DNA from: Isoetes taiwanensis
Taxonomy: Eukaryota; Streptophyta; Lycopodiopsida; Isoetales; Isoetaceae
Length of the DNA: 64,000 nucleotides
Assembly: GCA_021234155.1 (NCBI GenBank)
Contig: JAJEKV010000003.1
Coordinates: 21,915,569-21,979,568 of the forward strand
Reading direction: 5' to 3'
Shown: piece by piece, positions 21,612-32,745 of the stretch
Numbering within the stretch: the stretch's first letter is position 1
Layout: each line of letters starts with the position of its first letter
Position numbers and translations under genes: made by a program
The notes under the pieces: model-generated
What the model was told of the DNA's origin: nothing
The model's database searches: none
What the model saw: the letters and a program-made list of their open reading frames with translations, nothing else

Positions 21612-24260
21612 TAAAAAATAAAGTATGAAAATGTGAAGTGTAGTTTGCATGATTAATGCTGAACTGGAATGACTCATTCAATTGCATCCAGCCCAAATGT
21701 GCAATGGTGAATGCCCCATCTCACATACTTAAGATGGGTGCTCAATGCCTAATCGTTGTTGTGTATATCATCATTATGGAAAGATGGAGAATAAGAAGTG
21801 AAAGATGTATATATTTGGAGTCATGTTTGGAACAATGGTGCATCTAGAAACCCTGTAATGGTTCCACTCAAGGAACTTAGGATGGTAATATTAAAAATGG
21901 GAACTATTTAGCAATGGGTATAAGCAAATAAGTTGCATGTGGCCTTATGGCAATTGTTAACCATGTGACACATCTACTAAATGGAAACTAGAAATTATGT
22001 TGACCTGATGTCTCTTACATCTTAGGGAGGGAGAGCCAAGGCATCAAAATAACACTGTTGCATGGCTATAAAAACATGGCTCTGTTCTGAATCTTCTGAG
22101 CTAAATGCAATTTTGTGGAATATTTCGAAATAGCGACATGCACCTTGGACAACAAAGCAACTCCTCATCATCTGAGCTTTTCAAATTTGTCTTGTTTTTT
22201 CTGTTTCATTCAGCAACTTACAGGTGCTTTAGCTTGTTGAGCTTGTGCTTTTGCTTTGGTTTTTTGCAGCAGACTATACAACCTCAAGGCTAAATTACAA
22301 TAGAAATCTCAAATACTATAATAGTGGATGTCTTTACCTGGTCATCACTATCATTACAACCACTTTCATTAAAAATAAAAAAACATTTTTACACCCTCAG
22401 AAACAGCAGCTTTGGCTGGAGCCTTGGTGTTAAGCTTTTCATTATAAAGCAAGGCTTAAGCACCACCACTTCACGTCAGAAAATAAGGCATGTAAGAATA
22501 GAGCTTTACTTGCAGTACTTAATAAACTCATTATATTCAATGTACGCATCTTTTGAGACATATATAAGAGCTTGCAAATGAATCATCATAGCAAATGTAG
22601 ATGTAGGCAGTAATGATATTGCAAGCCTTTAACTTTAAACAGGAATATACACATCAAGAATACTTGAAACCCCATTGCAGTGTTGTCTGCTACTTGGCCT
22701 TTGTCTACATCTGCAAATACCTAGCAAAAACCTCAGTAGAATGTGGTGGCAAAAATCTTATTTCGAATGAGGATACAGATTCAAACTCAATGAACTACAA
22801 TTCAAACCCTGCCTTTGTCAAGCCCTACAAATTCTCCCATGATTCAATCCTATGAATTGTATAAGCCCTTGGAGTTCAGAATGCTAATGATGCCCAACAG
22901 ACCATGAAAGCATAACTTCGCTCTGTTTTAGTCCAACTCGTAAGTGAGTTCTAAAAAAAACCGAATAGAGTACGTTTTGCACAGTATTGAAGGTATTTGA
23001 GATTTGTGGGCTAAAGGAAAACTAGTACCTCAACAATCGATGGAAAAGTTTTCAAATCCTATTTTTGCTATGGATCAAAGAACTGGAGCAGAGAAAGCAA
23101 TGCCAAACCAGGTTTTTTGATTTCTTTGAAATCTCTCCAAATAGAGATGCTGGGAAGAGGAAGACAGTGTCCAAAGCTTGGAGCAAGAGCCAAAATAGAG
23201 CTGTTGAAGAAAACAGAGAAAAAAAGGCAAAAAACAGAGAAAACAGAGAAAGCGGGCAAAAAAGGGGAGAAGCCACCTGAAAATCTCTTGAGTAATGCTG
23301 CCTCTCAGTTGCCTCTCAGCTGCTGGTGCTTATCACTATGCCATGCTCATCGAACACATTCATATGGCCGAGGCCTTGGCCTTGGCATTTTGAAAAGTTG
23401 TATTACCTGAAGCTGCGATCAAATTTTCAAATTTGATGCTGGCGAAACAAATGGGAACCTTTTGCTGATGCCCTTCTAAAAACTACGGACTTAAAAGCTG
23501 AGAAGGCCTCCCTAAATCCATGTAGATCCGTATTTACATTCTAAATAACACCCTGCTAAGGTAGTAAATCTAAGCAATGCGTAGCTCAGCAGAAAGGTCT
23601 AGACAAAAGCCAGTCTGAGTTTGTGCCGACATGAATGACAGCAATTCTGAAGGTATGGCTATGATACACTCGCCTTAGCCATAGCCCTATTCCAACAGAA
23701 CTTACACTCTGGGACAGCTCACAAACCAACAACGACACCAAGGAAAGCCACTTTGATAAATCAAACATGGATTGTGCAAGAAAATCTTTGAAACACAGAG
23801 GAAGCAGAGGGTAATGCAGCAAACATGAAAGAGAATGCGACTCTAAAGCCTAGTCTGCGGCCCAGAGCTTTTAAAGAATCCATGAGAAGCAATTATTATT
23901 AAGAGCTAGTCCCCACAACCCGACCAGGCCAAGCCAAGCCCATGCCCTGCCGTATGAGCAAGACTCCCGACGAGGTGCAAGAAAAACAAAAGAAAAAGTG
24001 CTTCTTGGCGTAGATCGATTCTTAGCTCAAATCTATATTGCACAAATCCTTCTGTTGAGAAACCTTTAGTTCATTTTGCTCAATCTGACTGTCATGGTAA
24101 TTGAAAAACTACAGATTCTAAACAGGCCAAGCAGAGAGATTGCTTGCAGGGCAAGAAAATGACATCACGGTCTTTTTTAGTCTTTACCTTCCATCTCCAG
24201 GTGTCACTACGAGAGTTGTTCAAAAAAATAAAACATCTCAAACAAAAAATAAGACTGCAT
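21612..24260. other. Intergenic, no supported gene
   Basis: Short unsupported open frames. A purine-rich AGAAAACAGAGAAAAAAAGG-type stretch lies at about 23,200-23,275. No RNA gene recognised. Confidence 0.45.
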
Positions 24261-24266
24261 TATATA

Positions 24267-24386
24267 TGTTAGGATAAGAGAAAGGCCCCGTGGGCTTTTT
24301 TCTGGGAGGGAAAGTGAGCCAACGCGCGGAGCGCGGAGGCTTGCTTGACCTCCCAGAAAAAAGACTAGGGGGCCTTTCACCTAACG
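24267..24386. repeat. Long foldback (inverted repeat)
   Basis: Arms at 24,280-24,309 and 24,349-24,378 pair at 25 or more of 30 positions: GAAAGGCCCC, a mismatched pentamer, then CTTTTTTCTGGGAGG. The symmetry extends outward through GTTAGG/CCTAAC with a few unpaired bases. The 39-bp loop contains GCGCGGAGCGCG. It could be a small-RNA precursor or a MITE. Confidence 0.75.
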
Positions 24387-24389
24387 TAA

Positions 24390-25480
24390 AAACCGCCTTG
24401 GGTATTTTCAGCAGTTGATGCAATTGATTTGAGGAGCTGCGATTTGAATAGAGATCGGAATGAGGAGTAAAAAAAGCTGAATCCGAAATTGTAGGTAAAG
24501 AAATTCGGAACGAAGAGTAAATCTTGGATGCTCGATTTTCTTGGATTGAAAGTGCGCCACCTGTCATGATCTGATTGGAAGCCTGGGCTGAAAATAGCCC
24601 AGGCAGTTTTTACATATCAAAGAACGAGAAATTAGTTGAGCTAGAGAGTTGATTTAGTTTTCTCTGCACACTCCATAAGAAAATTATGTAGAAGAAAATT
24701 ATGAGAGGGAAGGTGGTATGCCCTATTATAACAAACGAGGATCGGAGCCCGAGTTCTAAGGTGTTATCCACCTTAACAACCTAGGCCCGAGAGTTTTATG
24801 GTGGTTTTATAGTTTTTTATGGTTCATTTAAATATCCTCCCATTAAGTTTACCCAATTCGTTTGGTATTGCGGGAGGGTATTCTCGCAATGGTGGGAACT
24901 ATGATTCTGGTATTGTATTGTATAGAAAACCGTATATATTGCCATATTTGAGGAGCTTAATGTCATTTAAAGGTCATGTTGGGTTTTTTGATTTTCAGAT
25001 AAGTTATGAGAAGGAAAAAAAAAATTGGAGGCGTTTTTTTAGGGCGTGGATAAGAAGGGATACTCCCTTCTTTTTTTGGCAAGGGTAGCGAAGCAGAGGC
25101 AGAGGGCATTTAGGTGGAGAGGGCGGCAGCGGATCCCAGAGACGGTGAGGCAGGGATTGTGGAGAAGAGGGGCTTCATGGTTATTTTCTTCTGATTATTT
25201 GCTTGGGGCAGAGGGCGGTTTAGGTTGATGTCAGAGAATGCAGGACATCAAGTTTTTGAAGAGAAAGAAGCTGGGGCTCTAGTGATTTGCAGCTTAGATT
25301 CTCTGATAGGGCGGCCGTCCTTGTACAAGAGGCAGCAAATGCCTGAAACTCGTTGAAACAAGGGTTCCTACCATGGCTCGAACTGTACCCCACGATTTTC
25401 CTGCCCTGAAATCGGAGGAGTTGTGGCGGATACTTGATGGCTTTAATATGGGAGAATGTATTGAACGGATTATAATCATG
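24390..25480. other. Intergenic, no supported gene
   Basis: No recognised gene; several short open frames without motif support. Confidence 0.45.
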
Positions 25481-25483
25481 AAA

Positions 25484-25557
25484 ATGGGCTCTGGTGAGGC
25501 CGTTCGGGCCCTGAGGTTCGAATCCTCCAGCCCAGGGTTGCTTGGTTTCTTTTTTTT
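25484..25557 (+). other. tRNA-like structure with pol III-type T run
   Basis: TGGGCT and AGCCCA form a six-base outer stem enclosing two hairpins. One of these is a T-arm-like GAGGTTCGAATCCTC with a perfect box B (GGTTCGAATCC). A run of eight or more T follows at about 25,549. A normal anticodon arm is not visible within the enclosed 50 nt, so this is a degenerate tRNA or a SINE head rather than a standard tRNA. Confidence 0.4.
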
Positions 25558-25559
25558 AT

Positions 25560-27250
25560 GCAGGTCGGGCTGCTTAGGAGCGCAGCATAGTTTTTATCCA
25601 CTGCAATTCCGCTTCACGTAATGCCAATGGTCATGTGTGTTAATTCTGCACCTTTGAAATTTGTATGGGTCACGGCTTGCAAAAAATAGAGGGCCCTTCA
25701 TCTGGCATAAAAGGAGGAATATTCCTCCCATCAACGGCCCCAATTGAAAAATGAAAACATCCCATTAAGTAATATATATTTCACTTTGTTCTGTCTAAAG
25801 TCCTATGCAAATAATGAAAAGTGCTTTCTGACCCTGCTGACCCTATGGCTTAAATCTCATAGCCTTAGAGTTGCCATCATTGCCAGTTTTTTATTATTAT
25901 CAACAACTCAAAACAAGGACGCTTCCTTCTTCTCGTAAGCTATGATTTTATTTTTCACGGCTTAAATCCGCCATGAATGCTAGTTGTAAATAGACGTTCA
26001 TAATTAAAGAATTTGATAAGCAGTAGGCTATAGGCTATAATTTGTCTGCTGCCTTATTCTATTTTGGCGTTTAATTCTTGGTACCCGAAACTGCAGCTTA
26101 CGCGTGCGAATTTTGTCGGGCAAAAGAGTCCTGGTGACCCTTGGGGGGGGGTTCGACCCTTAAAAATCCGACCATTTCAAAAAATTTCCGATAGCCAAAA
26201 AGTATTCCCGGCGTTTTTTCAGGCTATTTTTGGAGAAATTTCTAAGGATTTCCGACAAAGTACACTATAATTTCATGTATTTCCGGCAGCCTTAAATGTA
26301 AGCAGGCATTTTTAATGGTTAGGGCAAATTCTAATTTCGAACCCTGTCCTGGTCTGGTAGTGAATCCTTAGTTTGGATTCAAGGTCCAGTTTATTGAAAG
26401 AGAAATTTCTCAAGTTCAATGCCGATAGCATGTAATGATGTATGCAGTCATTTGAAAAAGAAAAATGCGTGTCATCTCAAATATTGTGTGCACCTCCAAG
26501 AGTGAATAATAGAATTGTGCGCCTCCAAGGGTGAATAATAGTATTTAAATATGGGGTAAAAGCGAATAGTATTTAAGTGGATGTAATGCTCTGTAATGTA
26601 ATTAAATTATGTAGCTCATACGTAAGTCCAGAATTATATCCTTATGTTCAATGACTTGACTTCCACACAATGGTTACCAGTACGGATAGGGCCATTGGCA
26701 TAGCTCCAAAAAATAGAGAGAGATTGGCAAAATATTAAAATATGCTCCCCAACAAAGCAATCTGAATTCTTTATCCAGTGGGACTTTTCTTAGTTACAAG
26801 GCAGCTTTGTTTTTTGTGGAAACACGGATTGCTAGGATGATAAAGAAGTTCACATGGAGCCACATCTGATTCTGCAGTAAAGTGCTTAGTTATTGACATT
26901 TTACACAAGAAATCTGATAGGATTATTGACAACCCAACATTTGCAATCAACAATACATATAGAGGAATCATGTGGGACGTGCAATGAGCAAAATGTAGGA
27001 GGAAACCAAAAAGACATAATAAGATCATAAGAGCTGACTATCCAACTTCACAAACATCCAATTGCTCTGTACCAACTTTAATTACAAAATCGCCTGGAAT
27101 ATATACTTAGTTATACACAAAAAAGCATTCTTCAAATGCCTTTGCAAGGTTGGTATATGAAAGATTAACATAAAGGGTTGGTAAGCAAGTTAATATTACA
27201 AAACTGGTGAAGGTGGATAGGTGGGATGAGGGCAAAGGAACCAAAGGAGC
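25560..27250. other. Intergenic, no supported gene
   Basis: AT-rich with no recognisable feature. The right end should contain the 3' UTR and polyadenylation region of the TPR-SET gene. Confidence 0.5.
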
Positions 27251-27255
27251 GTCCA

Positions 27256-29343
27256 TCAGGCATTAGAAGATAGAAAAAGAGGAAGGAAAGAGCAAACAGA
27301 AGCATTGAATCCTGGGAACTTAGAAATAAAGTTGTTGATGAGCTTCTGCTTGAGACTTGTCATCATGCTTGGTCTCTGATGTCCATATCTAGCAAGCATT
27401 ATCTTGTCTAATGCTTGTTTCAAACGTTGCAAATCATTGACATAAGGAAGCAAAAGCAACACTTCGAACTCCACCCTAGGATGTCCAGGAAGACAGGCAG
27501 CCAAGGCTTCAATTATTGCTTCAGGAGAAGGAAGCCCTTCAGATGTTGCTGTCTCATTCACAAAACTAGCTTTGTAAGCATAGAAGAAGGTTGTGCGCAT
27601 CCATTGCAACTCCTGAAACTCAAGCTTCATGCTCCCAATTCTATGTTCTAACATAGAAGCAACATTTGCCAACTTGAATGCACTTATTGGATCACTGATG
27701 GCGTGTATCCATTTTCTGTATTCAGAAGAATAGGCTACAGAAATTCCTTCAAGATTGCGAGAAACTGAGGCTTCTAGTCTGCATCTGAAGCACATACACT
27801 CAAAGCCTTCTAACGCATCTCTTCGATCTGCCAAGGGATTCATTGCACCCGTATAGCATATAGTAAGCTCCTCTCCTGCAGCAATGTCTTTAGCAGCAAT
27901 ATAATACACAACTTCACTTTTGCCACCCATTTCAATGTTTGCTAGGTTAGCACAGCATGAGTTGTTCAGAAATGCAGGCAGCAACCAAAGTGCTACATAC
28001 ACACATGTTTCCTTAGCTTGTCCATCCTTGGAATAACTTACACTTGTGGGATGATAAATGGTATTTAAAATTGCATCGTATATTGAAGCAGGATCAATAT
28101 TAGCCATCTGCTCCTCTTCGTCTTCTCCTTGTTGTAATAAGATTTCCTCCTCAGAACTTGCATTTGGAACAAATAAAGACTTTGGTGGAACATCTGATCT
28201 TCTTTTGGATGCTGAGATTTCCAGACTGTTTATCTGATGGCGCGCCCTTGCAGAAGCCATCACTTTCTCAAGCACCTTAACCATGGTATCTGCATAACTG
28301 GATTCTGTTCCTGGCTTTACAAAAGCAAGTGCATTGCTTACCATAACCAAATCCCCAACCTTAATGTCCCTTGTTGCAAATAGACCTCTGCCCTTACCAG
28401 AACTGGTTTTCATCTCTACTGGACCTGAAAAATCTGCACATGCTGGGATGGAAGAACCCTCGTCCATAAAACAATGGGACAGATCATGAGTACCTCCTTG
28501 GCTCTGCTCAAGGAATAATCTGCTCTTTTGAAGGGCAGAATTTAAATCCCTTGATGATTTTTCCAGCTCCCAAGCCTGCTCCAAGAATCTGCAGGCCAAA
28601 TTGTATTGTTGAAGCTCATGCAGAGCTCTTCCTTTTCGAAACAAGGTCTTAACGTGCAGAGAATTAAGAGAAAGGGCTCTGTTGGAGTCTCTTAAGGCAG
28701 ATTCAAATTTGCCTTGCTGAAGGTATACTTCTGATCTATTGCTGTAAGCCAGGAGCAGAGCATTGTCATCCCCATCTAAGACAGCCTTGTTGATGCTCAT
28801 TTTGTAGAGCTCTGCTGCAGCCTCAAGTTTTCCTTGCTTAAAGAATGAGTTTCCATGCTCTCTGAGTTTAACAGAATCCATTAAAACTAGCTTTGCCATC
28901 TTTTCTTCTGAGAAACTGGAAATAATATGAATAGAAGCAGGGTTTTCAACTTCTAGAACACGGATACAATCCCTATTAATGATCAAAGGCTCCTTGATTG
29001 CTACTCTAGCTCCCTTGACAAATTTGTGAATGCACAAATCAACACTGATATTGCAGATGCTTAGAAATATTGGAGCGCCCGATTCGTCCACAAATACCGA
29101 GACAATAACATTGAAGTAGAAGGGATCTTTTCGTGGATCTACAGCCAAAAACCCACGAACTACACGACCTATTTGGGGTATGTTAAATTCCATATCAGAC
29201 AAATGAAGCGGGTTCAGTCCAGAAAGAGCTGCTGATGGTCGGCAATGCTCGGAAGGCTCATCTACTGATCTAGGAAAGGGACCAACAGAGGAGGTATATC
29301 TCTTGTATGCTTCAAAAGCATTGGAAAATAACGCCATAGCCAC
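27256..29343 (-). CDS. TPR- and SET-domain protein (SMYD-like), 695 aa
   Basis: One uninterrupted frame of 695 codons, so intronless here. N-terminal region 1-150 is globular with no recognised domain. TPR repeats span about 155-265 (for example REHGNSFFKQGKLEAAAELY and YSNRSEVYLQQGKFESALRD). A split SET domain begins at about 304 (KTSSGKGRGLFATRDIKVGD) and resumes after an acidic insertion (398-412, EEEILLQQGEDEEEQ) with NNSCCANLA (460-468) and GEELTICYTGA (490-500). A post-SET CxCxxC (CMCFRC, 516-521) follows, then a helical C-terminus. SET proteins of this layout methylate protein lysines. The usual NHSC motif reads NNSC, so activity is uncertain. The start at 29,343 gives the longest frame; Met3 is the alternative. 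Confidence 0.9.
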   Translation of the reverse strand: MAMALFSNAFEAYKRYTSSVGPFPRSVDEPSEHCRPSAALSGLNPLHLSDMEFNIPQIGRVVRGFLAVDPRKDPFYFNVIVSVFVDESGAPIFLSICNISVDLCIHKFVKGARVAIKEPLIINRDCIRVLEVENPASIHIISSFSEEKMAKLVLMDSVKLREHGNSFFKQGKLEAAAELYKMSINKAVLDGDDNALLLAYSNRSEVYLQQGKFESALRDSNRALSLNSLHVKTLFRKGRALHELQQYNLACRFLEQAWELEKSSRDLNSALQKSRLFLEQSQGGTHDLSHCFMDEGSSIPACADFSGPVEMKTSSGKGRGLFATRDIKVGDLVMVSNALAFVKPGTESSYADTMVKVLEKVMASARARHQINSLEISASKRRSDVPPKSLFVPNASSEEEILLQQGEDEEEQMANIDPASIYDAILNTIYHPTSVSYSKDGQAKETCVYVALWLLPAFLNNSCCANLANIEMGGKSEVVYYIAAKDIAAGEELTICYTGAMNPLADRRDALEGFECMCFRCRLEASVSRNLEGISVAYSSEYRKWIHAISDPISAFKLANVASMLEHRIGSMKLEFQELQWMRTTFFYAYKASFVNETATSEGLPSPEAIIEALAACLPGHPRVEFEVLLLLPYVNDLQRLKQALDKIMLARYGHQRPSMMTSLKQKLINNFISKFPGFNASVCSFLPLFLSSNA

Positions 29344-29508
29344 AATCTGTGAAAAGCTCCAACCACCAACACTCTCTGTTCTGTCCTACCTTGTCCAGAG
29401 CTTAAACCTCACGATTTCCATCAGAAGAAATAAAAAGGCGCCAAAACCATTTAGCACCAAAAAAATCTAACTAGCAGTAAAGCAGGCTAAAGGTTGGGTT
29501 TTTTTTTG
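29344..29508 (-). promoter_or_regulatory. 5' flank of the TPR-SET gene
   Basis: Short region between the start codon and a G-rich tract; contains probable 5' UTR. No convincing TATA box was identified. Confidence 0.3.
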
Positions 29509-29535
29509 AGGGGAGGGGGGTGTGGGAAGAGGGGG
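29509..29535 (+). repeat. G-rich tract with quadruplex pattern
   Basis: Four runs of three or more G separated by one to four bases (GGGG, GGGGGG, GGG, GGGGG) about 170 bp upstream of the TPR-SET start codon, G-rich on the strand opposite the gene. Confidence 0.6.
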
Positions 29536-29539
29536 ATCA

Positions 29540-30765
29540 TATTCAAGATGTAAATGAATTTAAAGTCTTAGGTGCAAATTCAATTCATCTTGTGTTAATG
29601 CCTCTATGTGTTAATGTTTTTTACGGATCATTGGATCCAAGCATATTCTTAGAAATTTGCCAGATCTAGGGTCCACAAATATACACCTCACACCCCCGTA
29701 TACTTGAGCGCTCCCCTGCGTGTATATACGTATAAGAATACGCAAGAGAAGCTCAAATACTTGAGCCACGAACCATTGGAATGCAAAGAAAAAAATATTG
29801 TCCAATGACGCTTCTGAGCCTCCGGAAGCTCTTCATCTGCTGCTCTCCAGAACCGCCCACCCATGCAAGCGCAATAAAGCAAGCAGACTGGATTTTTTAG
29901 GGATTGTAGAAGCCCGAGCACCTGCACCTGTATTTGAACAGGAAGCAATCCAGCGGCCTGAAGACCAGGAGCCTTGCTAAACCTCTCCCGAACCATTCCG
30001 GCCTGTGGAAACTCATGGAAGCCCTGTTTGCGGATTTCAGACCATGCTTCGACTAGGCCTGCTGCGAAAAAAAGGATGAGGAATAGCCCTGCTTCGAAGC
30101 CTTAGGAATTCTTGGAAAACTCGAAGCAAGTAGGCCGGATTGTGCTCCTGCACTTCGCTTGCTTCAACCCAGCAAGAATATGGCCGCCCACAAAGCAGCC
30201 TCTGAGGCCGATCTTCCAGCAAAGGCCATGATCTGGCAGGATATTCTATTTTAAAACCTTTGATTTCAAATCAAATTTTTTCTTAACTTCAATTCCATCC
30301 CCCTTTTCTCGCTAAACCACTGCCAAAATCATAGGAAACTGAAATTTTGGCGACGTATTGCCACTAGGGGACCTAAACCACCCATCTTTTCTTTAAACTT
30401 GTAAAAATTGCACTTCAAAAGACCCATCTTTTATCTAAACTTGAAAAAATTGCACTTCAAACACCCATCTTCTCTCCCTAGTGCACCTTCGCAGGTGGAG
30501 AGAAGAACTGTGTCAGTTTCAACAAGCATGTCAAAAATGAAAATGGACAATATATCGGGAAGGTGAGACTGTTATTCGAAATCAATGGCCCTCTGATCCA
30601 TGGACGAATTATGTATAGTCATGTCCTCCCATTGTTTCATTATTTTTATGGTGAATGTTTGGGGTACATGCCTGTTGTTTTGTGGCGGAGGTTTACCGCT
30701 AGTTTGATCTGGGCTCCATGCTCTTGCCATTGTACCATCCCATGGCCCATTGAAAAAATTGCACA
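29540..30765. other. Intergenic, no supported gene
   Basis: Short unsupported open frames on both strands; GAAGC/GCTTC-rich sequence at about 30,000-30,200. Confidence 0.45.
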
Positions 30766-30769
30766 CCAA

Positions 30770-31240
30770 AATTTTCCATAGATAAACTTGGACGTATGGA
30801 ACAAAGCACCTTCTCATATCGTCTCTTATTAATTGGGCATGCACATGCTTGCTCAACTTTATATTGCTAGTATTGATGCATGCGTTGAAAGCACTATATG
30901 TCACCATATCTGCCTTCAAGCCATATTGTTCAATTTGTCTAAATAGCTTGATGGATACTGTTGCATCCCCAAATATTGCATACCCTGCAATCAAAATATT
31001 TTAGGAAATTATATCTTGTACCCATTCTAGATGATATCTTGTACCTTGCATCGTATCAAATACCTTTTGAGCATATTTTATATCGCCGCATTTTGGCATA
31101 CATGTCAATAAGAGTATTCTTATGAAATCATTCAAGTCCCCTTGAAATATGTGTCCTTGATGAGCGTATCCTATCTTCCATGTATAGATGTTTCTGTTGG
31201 GAATAATACATGATAAGCACCCTGCATGTTGCCACACTTG
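30770..31240 (-). pseudogene. PPR protein remnant
   Basis: Reading on the minus strand, MPKCGDIKYAQKVFDTM, then MIAGYAIFGDATVSIKLFRQ and GLKADMVTYSAFNACI are recognisable PLS-type pentatricopeptide repeats. They are split by frame changes and stops near 30,995-31,030. PPR proteins bind organellar RNA; this copy is too short and broken to function. Confidence 0.6.
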
Positions 31241-31249
31241 GCATAAGTG

Positions 31250-31640
31250 TTCATCATCATACTGAACAAGAAGATGGATACATCAAATTTGGTTTTCAAA
31301 ACGCTGGCATGAAGCTCTTTTTCTTTCACCACTGTATTTTTTGTGATGCATGCCTTTAAGAGACAAATATGAGTATTAGAAAATATTCTTGGCTCCCAGT
31401 TGACAATTTTCTCGAGAAGACCATGAGGCTACATTCTCAAGAGGCCCATGAGACTACATACATACAACTCAAAATTTTAAAACTTAAATGCAAGCATGGC
31501 ATGAACTCCAAAAATGTCAAATGGCTTCTCCAAAAATGTTGCGTCTTCCAACAAATATACCTCTGAAGAACAAGAATAACGTATTACATGTGAGTTTGAA
31601 CCATGAAGAAAAGCCATACATGTATGGATATTATCACTAC
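31250..31640. other. Intergenic, no supported gene
   Basis: May hold more eroded PPR sequence; nothing definite seen. Confidence 0.4.
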
Positions 31641-31800
31641 CTATACAAGAAACTTATCGCGGCGGCCAAGGCCGCCGCGAACGTTTCTCTTCCCCAACTC
31701 ATCTATACGTGGTTGAACATGCAGGATTTGAACCTGCATTTTTTTGCCTTGTGTTCAGTGCCCACATGATAGAATGCTGATTATAACGACTATAGCTTTG
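31641..31800 (-). mobile_element. SINE with tRNA-like head and GC-rich 3' hairpin (best copy)
   Basis: Minus-strand order: a box A-like TATAGTCGTTATAA region (about 31,780-31,790), a perfect T-arm TGCAGGTTCAAATCCTGCA with box B (about 31,710-31,728), then a terminal hairpin CGCGGCGGCC-TT-GGCCGCCGCG inside AGAAA...TTTCT (31,648-31,688), ending CTTGTAT. Total about 150 bp, typical for a tRNA-derived SINE. Partial copies lie at 13.6, 21.2 and 37.6 kb. Confidence 0.6.
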
Positions 31801-31804
31801 TATA

Positions 31805-32655
31805 CGGGATGATGCAGTCCATATATAGAATCATTCCTAGGTACCGTCTATTTTCCACACAATCCATAATGATGTTGCAACTTACATAACATATATAACC
31901 AATCTATATGCTGGCTATAGAGTGAAACATGCACTTCATATGAAGCATCTTGAAAATGCATTGGTACAAAACTATTCAACTGAAGTATAAACTTTGCACA
32001 AAAGTTCATATAAAAGCATACTGATAAAAGGCTCAAAGTGGTTTACCTCAATTAAGCTAACTTTGGTGGTACTCTAGGCTCTACAGAACCCCTGCAAATG
32101 ATAATCATCAAATCCTCTTTGTCTATATATGGTGAGATGTAACAACTAACAAGCATATAAAATTGCGGTAGAGTTTAGGGTTTGATGCAGTCAAAGCAGG
32201 CATTACTTCATTGAGCTCACAAACTTTGTATCAAGGTATAGAGCGGAGGTATCTCTTGCACACACAAATTCGCAAAAGCTGAATTAAAGTAATACTTCTG
32301 CGGCAGAATAATGCTTTAAAATTACAGCTGCAACATGGGCATGTAAAATAGAGAAAGATTTAACTTAGATCCATCTCTATATTTGGGAAAACGTTTCAAT
32401 GAAAATAGAAAGCCCCAATTTGTTATCTTGAATATATCCAGACATGCATGTAGATGCAACGACTACCAAACTTAGAAATTCGACGCAGGAAAAAATCGAT
32501 TTAGGGCTTATAAAAACATATTACATGGCCGAAAGGCCTTGCCTTATCTGGAGCCAAAACTGGAGTCTGCATGATCTGTTTGCTTTACAGTCTACAAAGC
32601 ACATATTAGATTGCTTAACAGCACAGTTTCAAATTTGCCTTCTGCCGGATTTGTT
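31805..32655. other. Intergenic, no supported gene
   Basis: No recognised gene or repeat. Confidence 0.4.
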
Positions 32656-32661
32656 GTCGTT

Positions 32662-32745
32662 AAGTCTTGATGGGATGATACAGCTACACAATACTTGTTG
32701 AATGCCTCGATGGGATGATACAGCTAACAACACTTGCTGAATGCC
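32662..32745. repeat. Two-copy tandem duplication (about 40 bp)
   Basis: TGATGGGATGATACAGCTA...TTGTTGAATGCC is repeated with small changes at about 32,666-32,706 and 32,707-32,744. Confidence 0.65.
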
